Origin: Schizochytrium sp. CCTCC M209059
Lineage: Eukaryota > Sar > Bigyra > Thraustochytrida > Thraustochytriidae
DNA: 64,000 nucleotides
Assembly (NCBI GenBank): GCA_000818945.1
Contig: KN805376.1
Span: 217,201 to 281,200, forward strand
Reading direction: 5' to 3'
In this document: positions 19,401-28,395 of the stretch, piece after piece
Numbering within the stretch: the stretch's first letter is position 1
Layout of the letters: every line of letters starts with the position of its first letter
Program-made: the position numbers and the translations under genes
Notes under the pieces: generated by a model
What the model saw: the letters and a program-made list of their open reading frames with translations, nothing else
The model's database searches: none
Told to the model about the DNA's origin: nothing

Positions 19401-22324
19401 AGCTGTTGCAGACCAACTCTGCTAGCCATAAAGTAATGAATACGAAGCTGACGTACAGTGCATACCGCGTCTTTTCTTGTGCCTCGTGAGACAGGAATGC
19501 TCACCGCCCCAGCCCAGGGATGGAACCTGTACTGCAGGTCAAGCGTTTCACCAGGAAGACCTACAATGTCCCGCACGAAGATCGCGAGGCGGAATTGAAG
19601 TCGGGCATGAGCCGGGTTGAGTTTGGTTTCTCGAGCGTCTTTCGCTGCAGCAACGCCCGCTGTGGTGCATGTCATCTTTAGCGACTCTGTTTTGGGCCGA
19701 TACATGTCTTCCTCAGACCCGCAAAAAACATAACCAGCCCGCGACCCAGGCTTGGCACCGTAGCTTGGGGCTCCTGGAATAATGATTCTCGGTTGCAAAT
19801 CTCCAGCACGCACCTCTGTTTGTCCTGCCTTGCCGTTGCGTTCCGAGTCGGCGTGAGCTCGAGCATCTTGGCCCGAGCTTATCACACGCTCGAGCAAGGC
19901 TCGCGCTGAAGGGGTGGTAGGGTCTTTGACATTTGCTTTTTTCTTCCGTGCATTAACCTTGGACCTGGAGGCCTTTGCGGGTGTCTCAGCTTGAGTTGGG
20001 CTGCGGGCTTGATTTCCATGATTTTTCTGCACACGGATATTCTGCGGAAGCCACGAGGCTCCGATTTCTTTTCCAGTATGGACTAGAGTTTCGTTGGCTT
20101 CCCACAGAGCATGACAGAGTTTACAGACCTGGAACGAGTTTCCCACAGCGGCGGAGGACCCGGGCACAAGGATTCCGTTTTCGAATCGAGATTCATTCCG
20201 CGCAAAAAGACAATTGTCAAAGGCAACAACGCGACGCCCGCGAAGCATAAGCTGCGTCCTTAGACCTCGAGCTAGAACGCTTGTCATTTCAAAGTTCGTT
20301 TTCGCTGCGGGCTCTCCTGATTTTTTCTGTTTTGAATTATCCGGCTTATTCCGTTTCTGTTCCGAAGCACTGATATCGTCGCTTCTCTCCGCGGAGGTAG
20401 CTTCGCTAACTGTTGGAAATTGCTCTACTGCTGAAGACGCTGCAGTCGATACCTGATGTATAACATGGGGACGGCCAGGAACTTTCTCATCGGAGAGAAT
20501 CGGCCTGCTGCACATCGCACAAAGACGTCGCGTTCCGTTTGCGCGTAATGAACGAGCGCCGTTGCGTTCGTACCCATGTTGACGCCGGGCATACTGTCTT
20601 CTTTGCTTGTTGTGCACTTCTTCGTCTTCTGAATCGTAGTAATCCCCCTGCGCTTCGCGGCGATGGCGGATTTCGAGTTCGACTTGGTGGGCCTCGCGAT
20701 ACGCTTCGGGGGTCAACTCAAAGCCTCGTACATTGGTGAGAATCCACTCGTCGCTCTTGGATCGCATCAAGTCACACTGAAGTTGCTCAAAGGCAAACTT
20801 GCGGAGTCCGTATTCGCGCCCGATGGACGCTTCGAGGTGGCGTACAATGCGCGTGAGCGCCTCGCGTACCTGGCTGACGGCCACATTTGCAACTTTAAAG
20901 ATTGTAGTTTTGTCCGTATCCGCAGAGCCCGGGCAAAACCATTCGGAGAGTAAGCGTTCCTCGAAGAAATGCTGTGCTTGTGGAACTGTGACTAAACGCT
21001 CATCTGAGCTGTTTTCGTTTTGATTATTTGAGTTTTGCGTCAGTTGCCCATGGCCATGGCGAAAAACGTCCGCGTCTTGTCGCGCATGTGCGTCTCTACT
21101 GGCTTCTCGAAAAGTGCGCGAAGCTGTAATATTGACAACGATAGGCAGCTTGTCACGGCGCCACGTCGCGCGATAAACGGACGGCTTGGCACCTTTAGGG
21201 TTCACAAATCTCTGCACCACGCAGATGTTCGGGCGTTGTTCTAATCTACCGAGAAGTGTTGCAGCGTTCACAAGTCGTGTCTCCGAGCCCTCGACATGGA
21301 GCCAAGACGGGAACTTGAGAACGGCCACAATTGGCTCGTGCTCGACGCCGACGGGGCGTGCTTCTGCAAGCCACTTTTTACATAGCGTTTCTTCCCACGC
21401 ATCAGCCTCGAGAGAACTTGCCACCATGCCCTGAGCCTTGGAGCTGAAACGTAGCAGGACGCGTCGCCCCTGTCTTCCAAAAACGGCAGTGTCCGGCATG
21501 CGAACGTGAAGCACACCATCACGGCGGTGGCGTCGGAGCCCATTTTCCACGCCAGCGCCTGAGGCATGCTTTCGCGTCAGACTACTTTTTGGCTTGCTGG
21601 AAAGCGGCTGAAGATGAAAAAGCATCCCGGGCCCAGGGCCAAATGGCAGGCCATCGTAATATGACCTTTCCGCATGGATTCGCGATGGACCTGTCTCGCG
21701 CGCGACGGGCCGCGTTGCTGCTTCCCCCTTGGCTTGCAGCTTGAGCTCCTCGTGGTGTCGTGAAAAGAGAGCATTTTCATCGATTTCATCGCTACTTTCG
21801 TCATCGGAGAGAGCCGTAAAGAAAGCTGAATCTGACCCGGTGGGACGATCGTTCTGACGGTGCTCGTTTTCGTCGCTGCCATTTTCTTCAGAATCACTTA
21901 AGACTACTTTTCCCTTCCCGAGCTGATCATCACACCGTTGACCATTGTTTTCATCATCGTTCTCCTCGCTGTCGTCGTCGTAGTTGCTGTCATCAGCGAA
22001 CGCCTCGCTGTCGCCGTCGTCGTCGTTTTCATCGTGGTGATGGTTTTTGTCGACGTTTCCGTCGTCGTCAGCATATACAACAGCGTCGCCTTTGCAGGTC
22101 GCGGTTGCAAGGTCACTTTCGCTAACGAAATCATCCTCTTCGCAATCTTTGCTACTCCCGTCGTGGTCCATGTAGCTGTTGGTGTTGTACGGAGAGGCTT
22201 GCTGACATTCTGGGCCTCTAAACGCCTGGTGCTGGTGCTGCGCAATATCTGTCTTGCCAGGACCGCAAAATGATGCGCCGGAGGGAATCGCAAAGTACTC
22301 TTCATCATCGCGCGGCGACGCCAT
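16442..22324 (-). CDS. 1960-residue protein with C2-like, EF-hand and ankyrin segments
   Basis: Single exon from ATG 22324. Residues 50-200 are extremely acidic (runs of D/E/N). Residues about 290-560 form a large globular region I cannot name. CxxC pairs at about 605 (CAMCSRP) and 733 (CKLC) may form a split zinc site. GSRAGYVF near 864 echoes the tail motif of the first gene. Residues 911-1048 look like a C2-type beta domain (FRLAIFVRDIVGLPGE...). Two EF-hands follow: DIDQNGRLDAAEL (about 1391) and DVDASGLISWEEF (about 1460), both with complete acidic loops. The last 90 residues are ankyrin repeats (LHGRLPLHEAAAAGQREMAE). Between them is a basic Ser/Arg-rich linker. A calcium-responsive scaffold is inferred; homologues are not identified. 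Confidence 0.8.
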   Translation of the reverse strand: MASPRDDEEYFAIPSGASFCGPGKTDIAQHQHQAFRGPECQQASPYNTNSYMDHDGSSKDCEEDDFVSESDLATATCKGDAVVYADDDGNVDKNHHHDENDDDGDSEAFADDSNYDDDSEENDDENNGQRCDDQLGKGKVVLSDSEENGSDENEHRQNDRPTGSDSAFFTALSDDESSDEIDENALFSRHHEELKLQAKGEAATRPVARETGPSRIHAERSYYDGLPFGPGPGMLFHLQPLSSKPKSSLTRKHASGAGVENGLRRHRRDGVLHVRMPDTAVFGRQGRRVLLRFSSKAQGMVASSLEADAWEETLCKKWLAEARPVGVEHEPIVAVLKFPSWLHVEGSETRLVNAATLLGRLEQRPNICVVQRFVNPKGAKPSVYRATWRRDKLPIVVNITASRTFREASRDAHARQDADVFRHGHGQLTQNSNNQNENSSDERLVTVPQAQHFFEERLLSEWFCPGSADTDKTTIFKVANVAVSQVREALTRIVRHLEASIGREYGLRKFAFEQLQCDLMRSKSDEWILTNVRGFELTPEAYREAHQVELEIRHRREAQGDYYDSEDEEVHNKQRRQYARRQHGYERNGARSLRANGTRRLCAMCSRPILSDEKVPGRPHVIHQVSTAASSAVEQFPTVSEATSAERSDDISASEQKRNKPDNSKQKKSGEPAAKTNFEMTSVLARGLRTQLMLRGRRVVAFDNCLFARNESRFENGILVPGSSAAVGNSFQVCKLCHALWEANETLVHTGKEIGASWLPQNIRVQKNHGNQARSPTQAETPAKASRSKVNARKKKANVKDPTTPSARALLERVISSGQDARAHADSERNGKAGQTEVRAGDLQPRIIIPGAPSYGAKPGSRAGYVFCGSEEDMYRPKTESLKMTCTTAGVAAAKDARETKLNPAHARLQFRLAIFVRDIVGLPGETLDLQYRFHPWAGAVSIPVSRGTRKDAVCTVRQLRIHYFMASRVGLQQLFMQPLVIKLLRHEGDDQNEMPQSIEYHGELFLTRFLASFARHSLVNFDLRLHPSSGAASDHGEAPLLRCAIGIIRDGLHLTELDPGMPLAVDGAVLHLPPNYFDVRALPESWISSIVAGQQQLASKSDDDGDKRVAQGTGNGQGSDDPPGTLPSTDVCETRPSQRWQAQAARRSFEQGRETERLHAQPAILKETSQVIQEVVATGHAGAGLPVVLDSAEAWEQAAAFFEDVQEVCEDLPVSRATLIAEAMKRAKNQNHANKNLRDDAQGTSETETTTTSLLAQSAGATAAGDDELDWATIVAMLQDPRMKTFADDAQDGDLSRIARRRASECMVFTKDTFLLYLQHRAKELALQTSSLVPHEDGVEVQATEKTSEGDNASAAKAWSLGLFSRRVKKDAVVRRYLRFRAYARIWACIDIDQNGRLDAAELRAYVRQRQSLEDPRAIYSKAFADWSLREMHAHFCMWLGASARANEKFERYDVDASGLISWEEFVNMADRAFRDEALDEISFSVSQGYGECPRHGKTRVYSIDLSCVACEIAKHDPSRAWDQDLLTNLNPEILSKVKTAAGRMLRRLSYGVHDDMNPLLSREQEPSQSSRSILDMLSPSMHTLSDAPGSKALHSRTPSRQRTAERKRAGLTNVEEEYGDSDDDDRDESREGRIQEGTSKEGIVKKLQKRASKDGRRQSGKMPTEGTPDQDLTRATSSPRLQLGSLPSFKSSIGSNSKRRMTKTPKRKKTLNKTGQRQSVKVNALAPLRKSGPSVVRQRPLDRIGESHIERLSHHHTVNTRPKRKTRGQRSTISANLSFLDALSTEVATFRDAGRNESYVCTTPSNCSKRGGTKRKALRPSRSASQLMSARPVRSSPSEPGESEASEAKSLRSQQAAERKESLALLHDAEVETLLVYAKFGNVHQARRLLAQGKVKPSAQLHGRLPLHEAAAAGQREMAELLLASGARADATDAEGLTAAQVAAQAGHGDFAAWLSSR

Positions 22325-23073
22325 CGCTCGCGCTCATGCGTTTCTGGCGCCAGCCTGCACCCCCACCCTCCCACCTTTTACCGTTATGCGAGACCAGGTA
22401 CACACCACGGTCCCCGCGCATACTAGTCAGCTTTAACCTCCCTCTATCCCCTCCTCGCCTTCTTCGCTCCCATTGGAGCGCCGACTCGGCCCGGAGCAGG
22501 CCCGAAGGGGGCGCTGCCGCCCGCGTTCTCTACCCCGGAGCGCGTGCGCACGGCCTTTCTCCCCACCCCCGTGCCGGCAGGGCCAGCGCGTGCACACGCG
22601 TGCGGCCCTGGCACAGGCGTCCACGGCACTTTAGCGCACCTTGGAGAATGAGAAAGGTGTGCGCTCGCCGCCCTCTCCTCTCTTTGTGTCACTGCTTCTA
22701 CTTTTTGACCACTCGCGAGCGAGGTCGGCCGACGCGACGCGCGCAAACACGCAACGCAACGCGGCGCCCGCGCGCACGCCCGCTCGCTCGCGCACGCCGG
22801 GACCGCCGGCGACGCGGCAGGCCCAGCGAGGAGCCGACGGCGCGCCTCGTGCTCGGTCGGGCGCGAGGGCGAGCGAGCCCTCGAGCGCGTGTGCGCCTGG
22901 TTATTATACCTCCTCGCTGCCGCCCCGGCTCGTAGACCTCACGCGCGCGCAGCGTCGCCTTGGCGCGGGCGGGGAGAGAAGGCGGCCCGGAGCGAGGAGA
23001 TCGGCGGGGCGCAAGGTCGCGCTCGCGGCCTCGTAAGACGCTCCAGAGAGAAAGCGAGAGAGGGAGGAGCCTC
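22325..23073. other. Divergent promoter region
   Basis: 750 bp between the starts of the 1960-residue protein gene and the small membrane-protein gene. Very GC-rich from 22440 on, with gcgcgc runs. The open frames there come from composition. Confidence 0.4.
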
Positions 23074-23757
23074 ATGGGCTTTCACGAGCTTGCCGGCGAA
23101 CGAGGCGCCCCTGTCGCAGTTTCGGCGACGCTCAAGGCGACCGGGGCGAAGCCGACGACCCTGTTGTATGCGGACACGAAGAACGCCACAGCGTGCGTGG
23201 CCAACTATACGCACGGTGCCTCACGTAATTTCCTGCCTCTGGAAAATTTACCCACAATTTCTCTGGCAGGCGTTGCCGAGGTACTTGGGTACATTGTTTT
23301 CGCGCTGGCATTGGTCTACATTGCTCTGACCTTGCTCAATTTGGCCAAAATTGCAATCTGCGTGGCATGCCAGACTCGAGAGGAGGAAAATGAGAAGCGC
23401 GCGGTACAGGATCGTCAAGCTGCGGTGACCGACTTTGGTTCATGGGCGTCGCGGCGCCGGATTGAGGCCCGGTCAGCAGCGGTGTGGAACAATCTATGCG
23501 ACCCGAGTGGAATGGCGCGTAAACTCGCCAAAAACTGGGTCGATCCCGTCAATTCAGGTTTTCATGTTGAGACGTTTGAAGACGAAATGATTGGCTTTGC
23601 TCTGAAGCCATCAAACTGGTCGTTCCGGAACCTTTCGCGAGGTTATTCCAACGCTGATGATGCCGACGAAGACGATGTCGAGGCTCAGCAAAAAAGTTGG
23701 TTGGATGAAAGCGTCAGACTGTGTCTGAATGCTGCCCCTAGCGCGGGCCAACTCTGA
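23074..23757 (+). CDS. Single-pass membrane protein of unknown function
   Basis: 227 residues from ATG 23074 (MGFHELAGER). Upstream in-frame codons lack an ATG, so the longer frame is rejected. A luminal or outer N-terminal part with two NxT sequons (NATACV, NYTH) leads into one strong hydrophobic helix (about 61-92, VLGYIVFALALVYIALTLLNLAK), then a charged cytoplasmic-type tail with EEENEKRAVQDRQ and an acidic DDADEDDVEAQQ stretch. I recognise no family. Confidence 0.65.
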   Translation: MGFHELAGERGAPVAVSATLKATGAKPTTLLYADTKNATACVANYTHGASRNFLPLENLPTISLAGVAEVLGYIVFALALVYIALTLLNLAKIAICVACQTREEENEKRAVQDRQAAVTDFGSWASRRRIEARSAAVWNNLCDPSGMARKLAKNWVDPVNSGFHVETFEDEMIGFALKPSNWSFRNLSRGYSNADDADEDDVEAQQKSWLDESVRLCLNAAPSAGQL

Positions 23758-24246
23758 AGTTTATAATCTGTTCTGTGATCCGTCCAGTGATCACGCCCCC
23801 TATATTTTCCATATTTCATTGTCAATAAATCAAAATTTTACCTGGACGAGGAGCCGTGATGCAATGGCCTCTTTGGAATACGTTTATTGGCCTACCACAT
23901 AGACACGAAAACAAGCCAGAATTGAAGCCAGAAAGAGAAAGAGAGGCGCCGCAGAATGCGGGACGAGGCAATCTTTGCAAGGGGTTGTTGGGTGTGAAGA
24001 AGGATTTTTGGGCATGGTCGACACCGCGAAAGACGCCATCGAACTGCAGAAGTCACGTGAAGACCCCACGACAACAGAATCGCTTGGGCAAGGTCGACAC
24101 AACAAACATCCTTAGCAAGCAAAAACATTTATGAAAGGCGAAAGGCAAAACGATTTGACAAAAGAGAAGTGTACTTTTTAATACATGACATCCTCAGAAC
24201 AACAACGATAGGGCGCGGCATATATTGGCGAGGCAGAGCCAGCGAC
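23758..24246. other. Convergent 3' intergenic region
   Basis: Lies between the small membrane-protein stop and the stop of the first MFS transporter. Contains an AATAAA at 23824. No gene seen. Confidence 0.4.
23824..23829 (+). terminator. Candidate polyadenylation signal AATAAA
   Basis: AATAAA in an AT-rich stretch 67 bp after the membrane-protein stop codon. Confidence 0.4.
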
Positions 24247-25797
24247 CTAGGGAGACACTCTATCCGCATGTGCGTTCTTCACCTCGGGATCGGCAGAGCC
24301 ATGGTCATACTCTTGGCGAAGATACGTGTATCGATCGCGGATGAGAAGCACCGGCAGACAGCCGACAACCATGACGCCACAACCAATCGCGTACGAGTTC
24401 AGGGCGCCACCAGCGACCTCGGGCGCCAAAGTGGAGACAAAGATGAATTTGGAAATCTGAAAGATCATGCGATCCGTCGACATGACGTACGACTCCAGCG
24501 AGTGTTCATGTGTAAAAACGTACTCGAGCTTGGTCTCATAGACAGCCGTCTGCCACGCAATGAAGAGCATGAGCGCCAGAACAATGCCAACGAGGAAAAG
24601 CCAGGAGGCATCCGTCGCGTAAGCGATCGTAGCCAGGACCCACATGGCCGTTCCACTGGTGTAGCCAGTCATAGTGATCGAGTAGTACCAGCTACGCTTG
24701 TCCAAAAGGTGAGCTGCGACAAGCGCGGTAGGAATGGCCAAAGCAATACCACCTGCGCTTGCCACAAAGGTCAAATTCGATACCTCCGGGGGAAACATGC
24801 GCGCCATTGCGTAGTAGACCACCTGAATGGGGCCGGAAATGATAAAATCACTCAGCGCAAGCTGGACAAAGCGGCGGTTCGAGAAGAGGAGCGAGAGTCC
24901 AGTCTTGATGCTGGTATGCGCTGGCCGGCTAGCGGAGGGCGATGGAAGCGTAGGCGGGTGATCTTTGACGGACACGAGAGTAAGAAAAAAAACAAGCGTC
25001 GTGAAGAGACTCATGATGAGGTCGAGAAGGTGCAGATTGACGGGGAGGTAGCAGCAAAACTCTTCCTCTGCGTACTCGTACTCCTCAATTTCACAAGAGA
25101 GAGGTTCGCCTGCAAGTTGCGCGGCGTTGTAGGCGTTCAAAAGGTCTGATTGAATCTGGTCCACGTTGCAGCTGCGCAAAGAAAGGTCGACAACCTTGAA
25201 GTCTGAGGTAGCCAGCATCGGTCCAATGATGAGCGAGGCTCCTGTGCCGAGAAGAGAGAGTAGCGCGGTGATGGCCGTGGCCTTGGCTCGTTCCGACTCC
25301 GGAAACCAAACGTTGCTGACCACGAGCAAGCTCGAGGACACACAAGGTCCAAAAATCGAAGAAATCGTCCGAGCTCCCAGCACGCCAAAGTAGCTGTCGT
25401 CAGCGACATACCACATCCACGCTGAAAACGCGAGAAAAAAGCTGCCAACTTTGAGCATCTTCAGGCCCCAGCGAGAGACGGAAAAGGCGGCAAAGAGATA
25501 GGCGCAGATGAGCACGATTGCGTCAAAAGTGGCAAGGAAGTCGATCCCCAGCACAAGGTTGTTGTCGGCATCTCGCGAGTATGCCTGATTTGGCACGTCA
25601 AAGTATTTGGCGTATGTCGGAGAAAGCGGGACCTGCCTGCTGCTGGACAGATTCCATCCAAAGTACGAGAGCGCCACTGAAGCCAGCACGGCCCACCTTC
25701 GCTTGTACACCTTGATGGACCCGTCCGGCAGGAGTTCCATCTTGCGCGGCTCCTCTGATGCGCGCGTCTCTGCAGACTTTTTCATGCGCGCGAGCAT
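24247..25797 (-). CDS. MFS transporter, FLVCR-like (copy 1)
   Basis: 516 residues from the first in-frame ATG (25797); ATG 25785 (MKKSAETR) is an alternative that aligns better with the start of the neighbouring paralogue. About 12 hydrophobic helices. The start KVYKRRWAVLASVALSYFGW, the motif VVSNVWFPESERAKATAI at the end of helix 4, and KLEYVFTHEHSLESYVMSTDR in the second half fit the FLVCR/SLC49 branch of the major facilitator superfamily, whose animal members move heme, choline or ethanolamine. The substrate is not predictable here. A long loop between helices 5 and 6 has conserved cysteines (SLRSCNVDQIQ, EEFCCYLPVNL) shared with the paralogue. It is the downstream member of a tandem pair. 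Confidence 0.88.
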   Translation of the reverse strand: MLARMKKSAETRASEEPRKMELLPDGSIKVYKRRWAVLASVALSYFGWNLSSSRQVPLSPTYAKYFDVPNQAYSRDADNNLVLGIDFLATFDAIVLICAYLFAAFSVSRWGLKMLKVGSFFLAFSAWMWYVADDSYFGVLGARTISSIFGPCVSSSLLVVSNVWFPESERAKATAITALLSLLGTGASLIIGPMLATSDFKVVDLSLRSCNVDQIQSDLLNAYNAAQLAGEPLSCEIEEYEYAEEEFCCYLPVNLHLLDLIMSLFTTLVFFLTLVSVKDHPPTLPSPSASRPAHTSIKTGLSLLFSNRRFVQLALSDFIISGPIQVVYYAMARMFPPEVSNLTFVASAGGIALAIPTALVAAHLLDKRSWYYSITMTGYTSGTAMWVLATIAYATDASWLFLVGIVLALMLFIAWQTAVYETKLEYVFTHEHSLESYVMSTDRMIFQISKFIFVSTLAPEVAGGALNSYAIGCGVMVVGCLPVLLIRDRYTYLRQEYDHGSADPEVKNAHADRVSP

Positions 25798-25870
25798 CGT
25801 CCTACTTTCGTTGTAGCAGATTGACAAGATGTCAAGCGCAATGTATAAATGGAAAAAGACGTCCGCACGA

Positions 25871-25878
25871 TAGGCCTA
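25871..25878. promoter_or_regulatory. TAGGCCTA palindrome
   Basis: Perfect copy 73 bp upstream of the ATG of MFS copy 1, the closest of the eight to a start codon. Confidence 0.4.
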
Positions 25879-26390
25879 CTCCGTACAACTGTGAAGTAAT
25901 ATCTCTATGCGCGTCTGTCTGCCTGCCTTTCGGTCTGCTCGCTGGTGAGCTGGGTTCCGAGAAGAAAGTGTCTTGAGCTATGCGCACAAATCGCTCGTTT
26001 CGCAACGTCTTGCCTTCTTACGTCTTGGCTCGCCTTGCCTGGCCTCGCCTTGCCTTGCTCGAAGTCGACAAGGCGCGGTGCTGCGCGATGCTGCGCTACA
26101 AATTAATTTGCACGCGTCGGCCGCCGATGTCGGACTCCTCACGCGCCCGTGGTGTCTGCAGGGTCGACGCGCAGCGAGCGAGCTCTGTTCGGAGGCTGCC
26201 GCGGGCCTGAGCGGCAAGGACCCGAGCAGCGTAAAAGGTCTGGGCGACCTGCGCGGCAGACCCGGCCTCGCTAAGGTTTCGCAGGGCGGGATTGGTTATG
26301 AGCAACTGGACCCCGTAAAAAACGCGCGTTGATGATGGTAGCGCGCTCTCTTACGGGAAACGCTACGAGTGTAACTTGTGAACCGGCGTC

Positions 26391-26398
26391 TAGGCCTA
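26391..26398. promoter_or_regulatory. TAGGCCTA palindrome
   Basis: Perfect copy about 590 bp upstream of MFS copy 1, followed by ggtagtctagct. Confidence 0.3.
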
Positions 26399-26780
26399 GG
26401 GTAGTCTAGCTTAAGGCGTAGCACGTGTGGGTGAGTCCTGACTCTGTCTCGGCGAGCTCAATGCTCGACGCGTTGGCCACAGCTCAATTACAGCTCGAGC
26501 TGGCGCATACAGAGGAGAGACCGCGTGCTATTACTCGCCGTGTGCGTGTGTGTGCGAGCGCGCGAGCGCGTGGTCTGGGATCGGTTATGGTTCGCATGTC
26601 AAGGACGGAGGGCTGGCAACGGGAATGAGATTCGGGACCCTCGGAGGGAATGAATTCCCCAGAGACGAAACTTGCGAGGAAAGCATCACTGATGCAAGAG
26701 CTCAGCAGGCTGCTACGTTTGCGGTGTCATTGCTATCTATCTATGTAGCCTTTGACGTTTGCCTACGTTTTGCTGTTATT

Positions 26781-26797
26781 GATAGATAGATATAGAG

Positions 26798-26837
<40 letters not shown>

Positions 26838-26850
26838 TGATTGATTGATA
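26781..26850. repeat. (GATA)n microsatellite
   Basis: About 70 bp of gata tetramers with one tatagaga interruption, ending in three gatt units. It lies 30 bp beyond the stop of MFS copy 2, in its probable 3' UTR. Confidence 0.9.
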
Positions 26851-26880
26851 TTATGTTCTACGATGGACGGACTTTTACTT

Positions 26881-28395
26881 TTACGCCTGTGAGACAGACG
26901 CCGTGCCTTGGCACTCAGCCTCTGCATTGCTGTGATCGTAAGCTTGGCGCAAGTAAAGGTAGCGATCACGGATGAAGAGCACGGGCAAGCAGCCAACCAC
27001 CATAAGGCCACAGCCAATGCCGTACGTGTTGAGCGCTCCGCCGACAACCTCGGGCACCAAGCAGGACACGAAGACAAACTTGCCAATTTGGATGATAATA
27101 CGGTCCGTAGAAATGACGTAGGTTTCGAGCGAATGCTGGTGCGTAAAGACGTACTCGAGCTTGGTTTCAAAGACGGCTGTTTGCCAGGCGATAAAGAGCG
27201 AGAGCGCAAGCACCACGCCAAAGATAAAGAGCCACGAGGTCTCTGTTGCGAACGCAATGGTTGCAAGAATCCACATAGCCGTGCCGGTCGTGTAGCCTGC
27301 AACCGTCGTAGTATAGTACCAACCACGCTTGTCAAGCAGGTGCGCCGCCACAATTGCCGTGGGGATGGCCAGTGCGAGGCCGATGGCGCTTACGACAAAA
27401 CTCAGACTCGACACCGCCGGGGGAAACATGCGTGCCATCGCGTAATAAAGCACACTCACGGGTCCTGAAATAATGAAGTCACTAAGCGTCAACATGAGGA
27501 AGCGGCGACTCGAAACGAGCGCGTGAAGACCCGTTCTGATGCTTGTGTCAGCCTTGCGCCCAGCGGAAGGGGAAGGCAACGTGGGTGGCTCATTGCGAAC
27601 AGAAACGAGGGTAATGAAAGCCACGACAGTCATAAAGATTGCCATGATGAGGTCCAGCAGGCGCAAATCCACGGGCAAATAACAACAGAACTCCTCTTCT
27701 GCGTACTCGTACCCCTCGATCTCGCAAGACAGGGGTTGGCCAGCAACCTGTGCAGCCGTGTAGGCAATGAAAAGGTCTGGCTGAATCTTATCCACGTTGC
27801 AGCTGCGCAAAGTCAAGTCAACAACCCTGAAGGGAGAAGTTGCCAGCATCGGCCCCACAATGAGCGCAGCGCCCGTGCCGAGTAGCAGAAAGAGCGAGAT
27901 TACAGCGGTTCCCTTTGCGCGTTCGTTCTCGGGGAACCACACATTACTGACAACGAGAATGCTCGACGAGATGCAGGGCGCAAAGATGGAGGTGATGGTG
28001 CGCGCCCCAAGCACTCCAAAGTAGTTATCATCAGCAGCGTACCACATCCAAGCTGAAAATGCCAGGCAAAAGCTGCTCAACGTGAGCATGCGGAGTCCCC
28101 AGCGAGACAAAACTTTAGCTGCAACAATGTAGGAGCAAATGAGCACAAGCGCATCAAAGGTGGTGAGAAAGTCGATACCCAGCACAAGGTTATTATCGTC
28201 ATCCCGCGAGAAGGCCTGGTTTGGGACGTCGAAATGCTTGGCGTACGTCGGAGACAGCGGCACCTGCCTGCTCATGTTCATCGTCCACCCAAAACCACAG
28301 AGAGCCACGGATACTAGAACCGCCCAGCGTCTTGGGTACACCTTGATTGATCCATCGGGGAGGAGTTCCACGCTGCGCTCCGAAGACTTGCTCAT
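26881..28395 (-). CDS. MFS transporter, FLVCR-like (copy 2)
   Basis: 504 residues from ATG 28395. It is a full-length paralogue of the transporter downstream: ELLPDGSIKVYPRRWAVL, RQVPLSPTYAKHFDVPNQAF, NVWFPENERAKGTAV, LSDFIISGPVSVLYYAMARM and the two-cysteine loop are nearly the same in both. The N-terminus is shorter and the helix 1 region differs (CGFGWTMNM against SYFGWNLSS). Both copies are intact, in the same orientation and in register, so this is a tandem duplication with both products apparently under selection. Confidence 0.88.
   Translation of the reverse strand: MSKSSERSVELLPDGSIKVYPRRWAVLVSVALCGFGWTMNMSRQVPLSPTYAKHFDVPNQAFSRDDDNNLVLGIDFLTTFDALVLICSYIVAAKVLSRWGLRMLTLSSFCLAFSAWMWYAADDNYFGVLGARTITSIFAPCISSSILVVSNVWFPENERAKGTAVISLFLLLGTGAALIVGPMLATSPFRVVDLTLRSCNVDKIQPDLFIAYTAAQVAGQPLSCEIEGYEYAEEEFCCYLPVDLRLLDLIMAIFMTVVAFITLVSVRNEPPTLPSPSAGRKADTSIRTGLHALVSSRRFLMLTLSDFIISGPVSVLYYAMARMFPPAVSSLSFVVSAIGLALAIPTAIVAAHLLDKRGWYYTTTVAGYTTGTAMWILATIAFATETSWLFIFGVVLALSLFIAWQTAVFETKLEYVFTHQHSLETYVISTDRIIIQIGKFVFVSCLVPEVVGGALNTYGIGCGLMVVGCLPVLFIRDRYLYLRQAYDHSNAEAECQGTASVSQA

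Larger units (their letters stand above)
25798..26880. other. Spacer between the two MFS paralogues
   Basis: 1.08 kb holding the promoter of copy 1 and the 3' end of copy 2. It has two TAGGCCTA palindromes and a GATA microsatellite. No gene is supported. Confidence 0.4.

Noticed and set aside
22960..23073. N-terminal extension of the small membrane protein
   Set aside because: It begins at TTG and is Arg/Gly-rich as expected of GC-rich leader DNA; ATG 23074 is the first ATG in frame.
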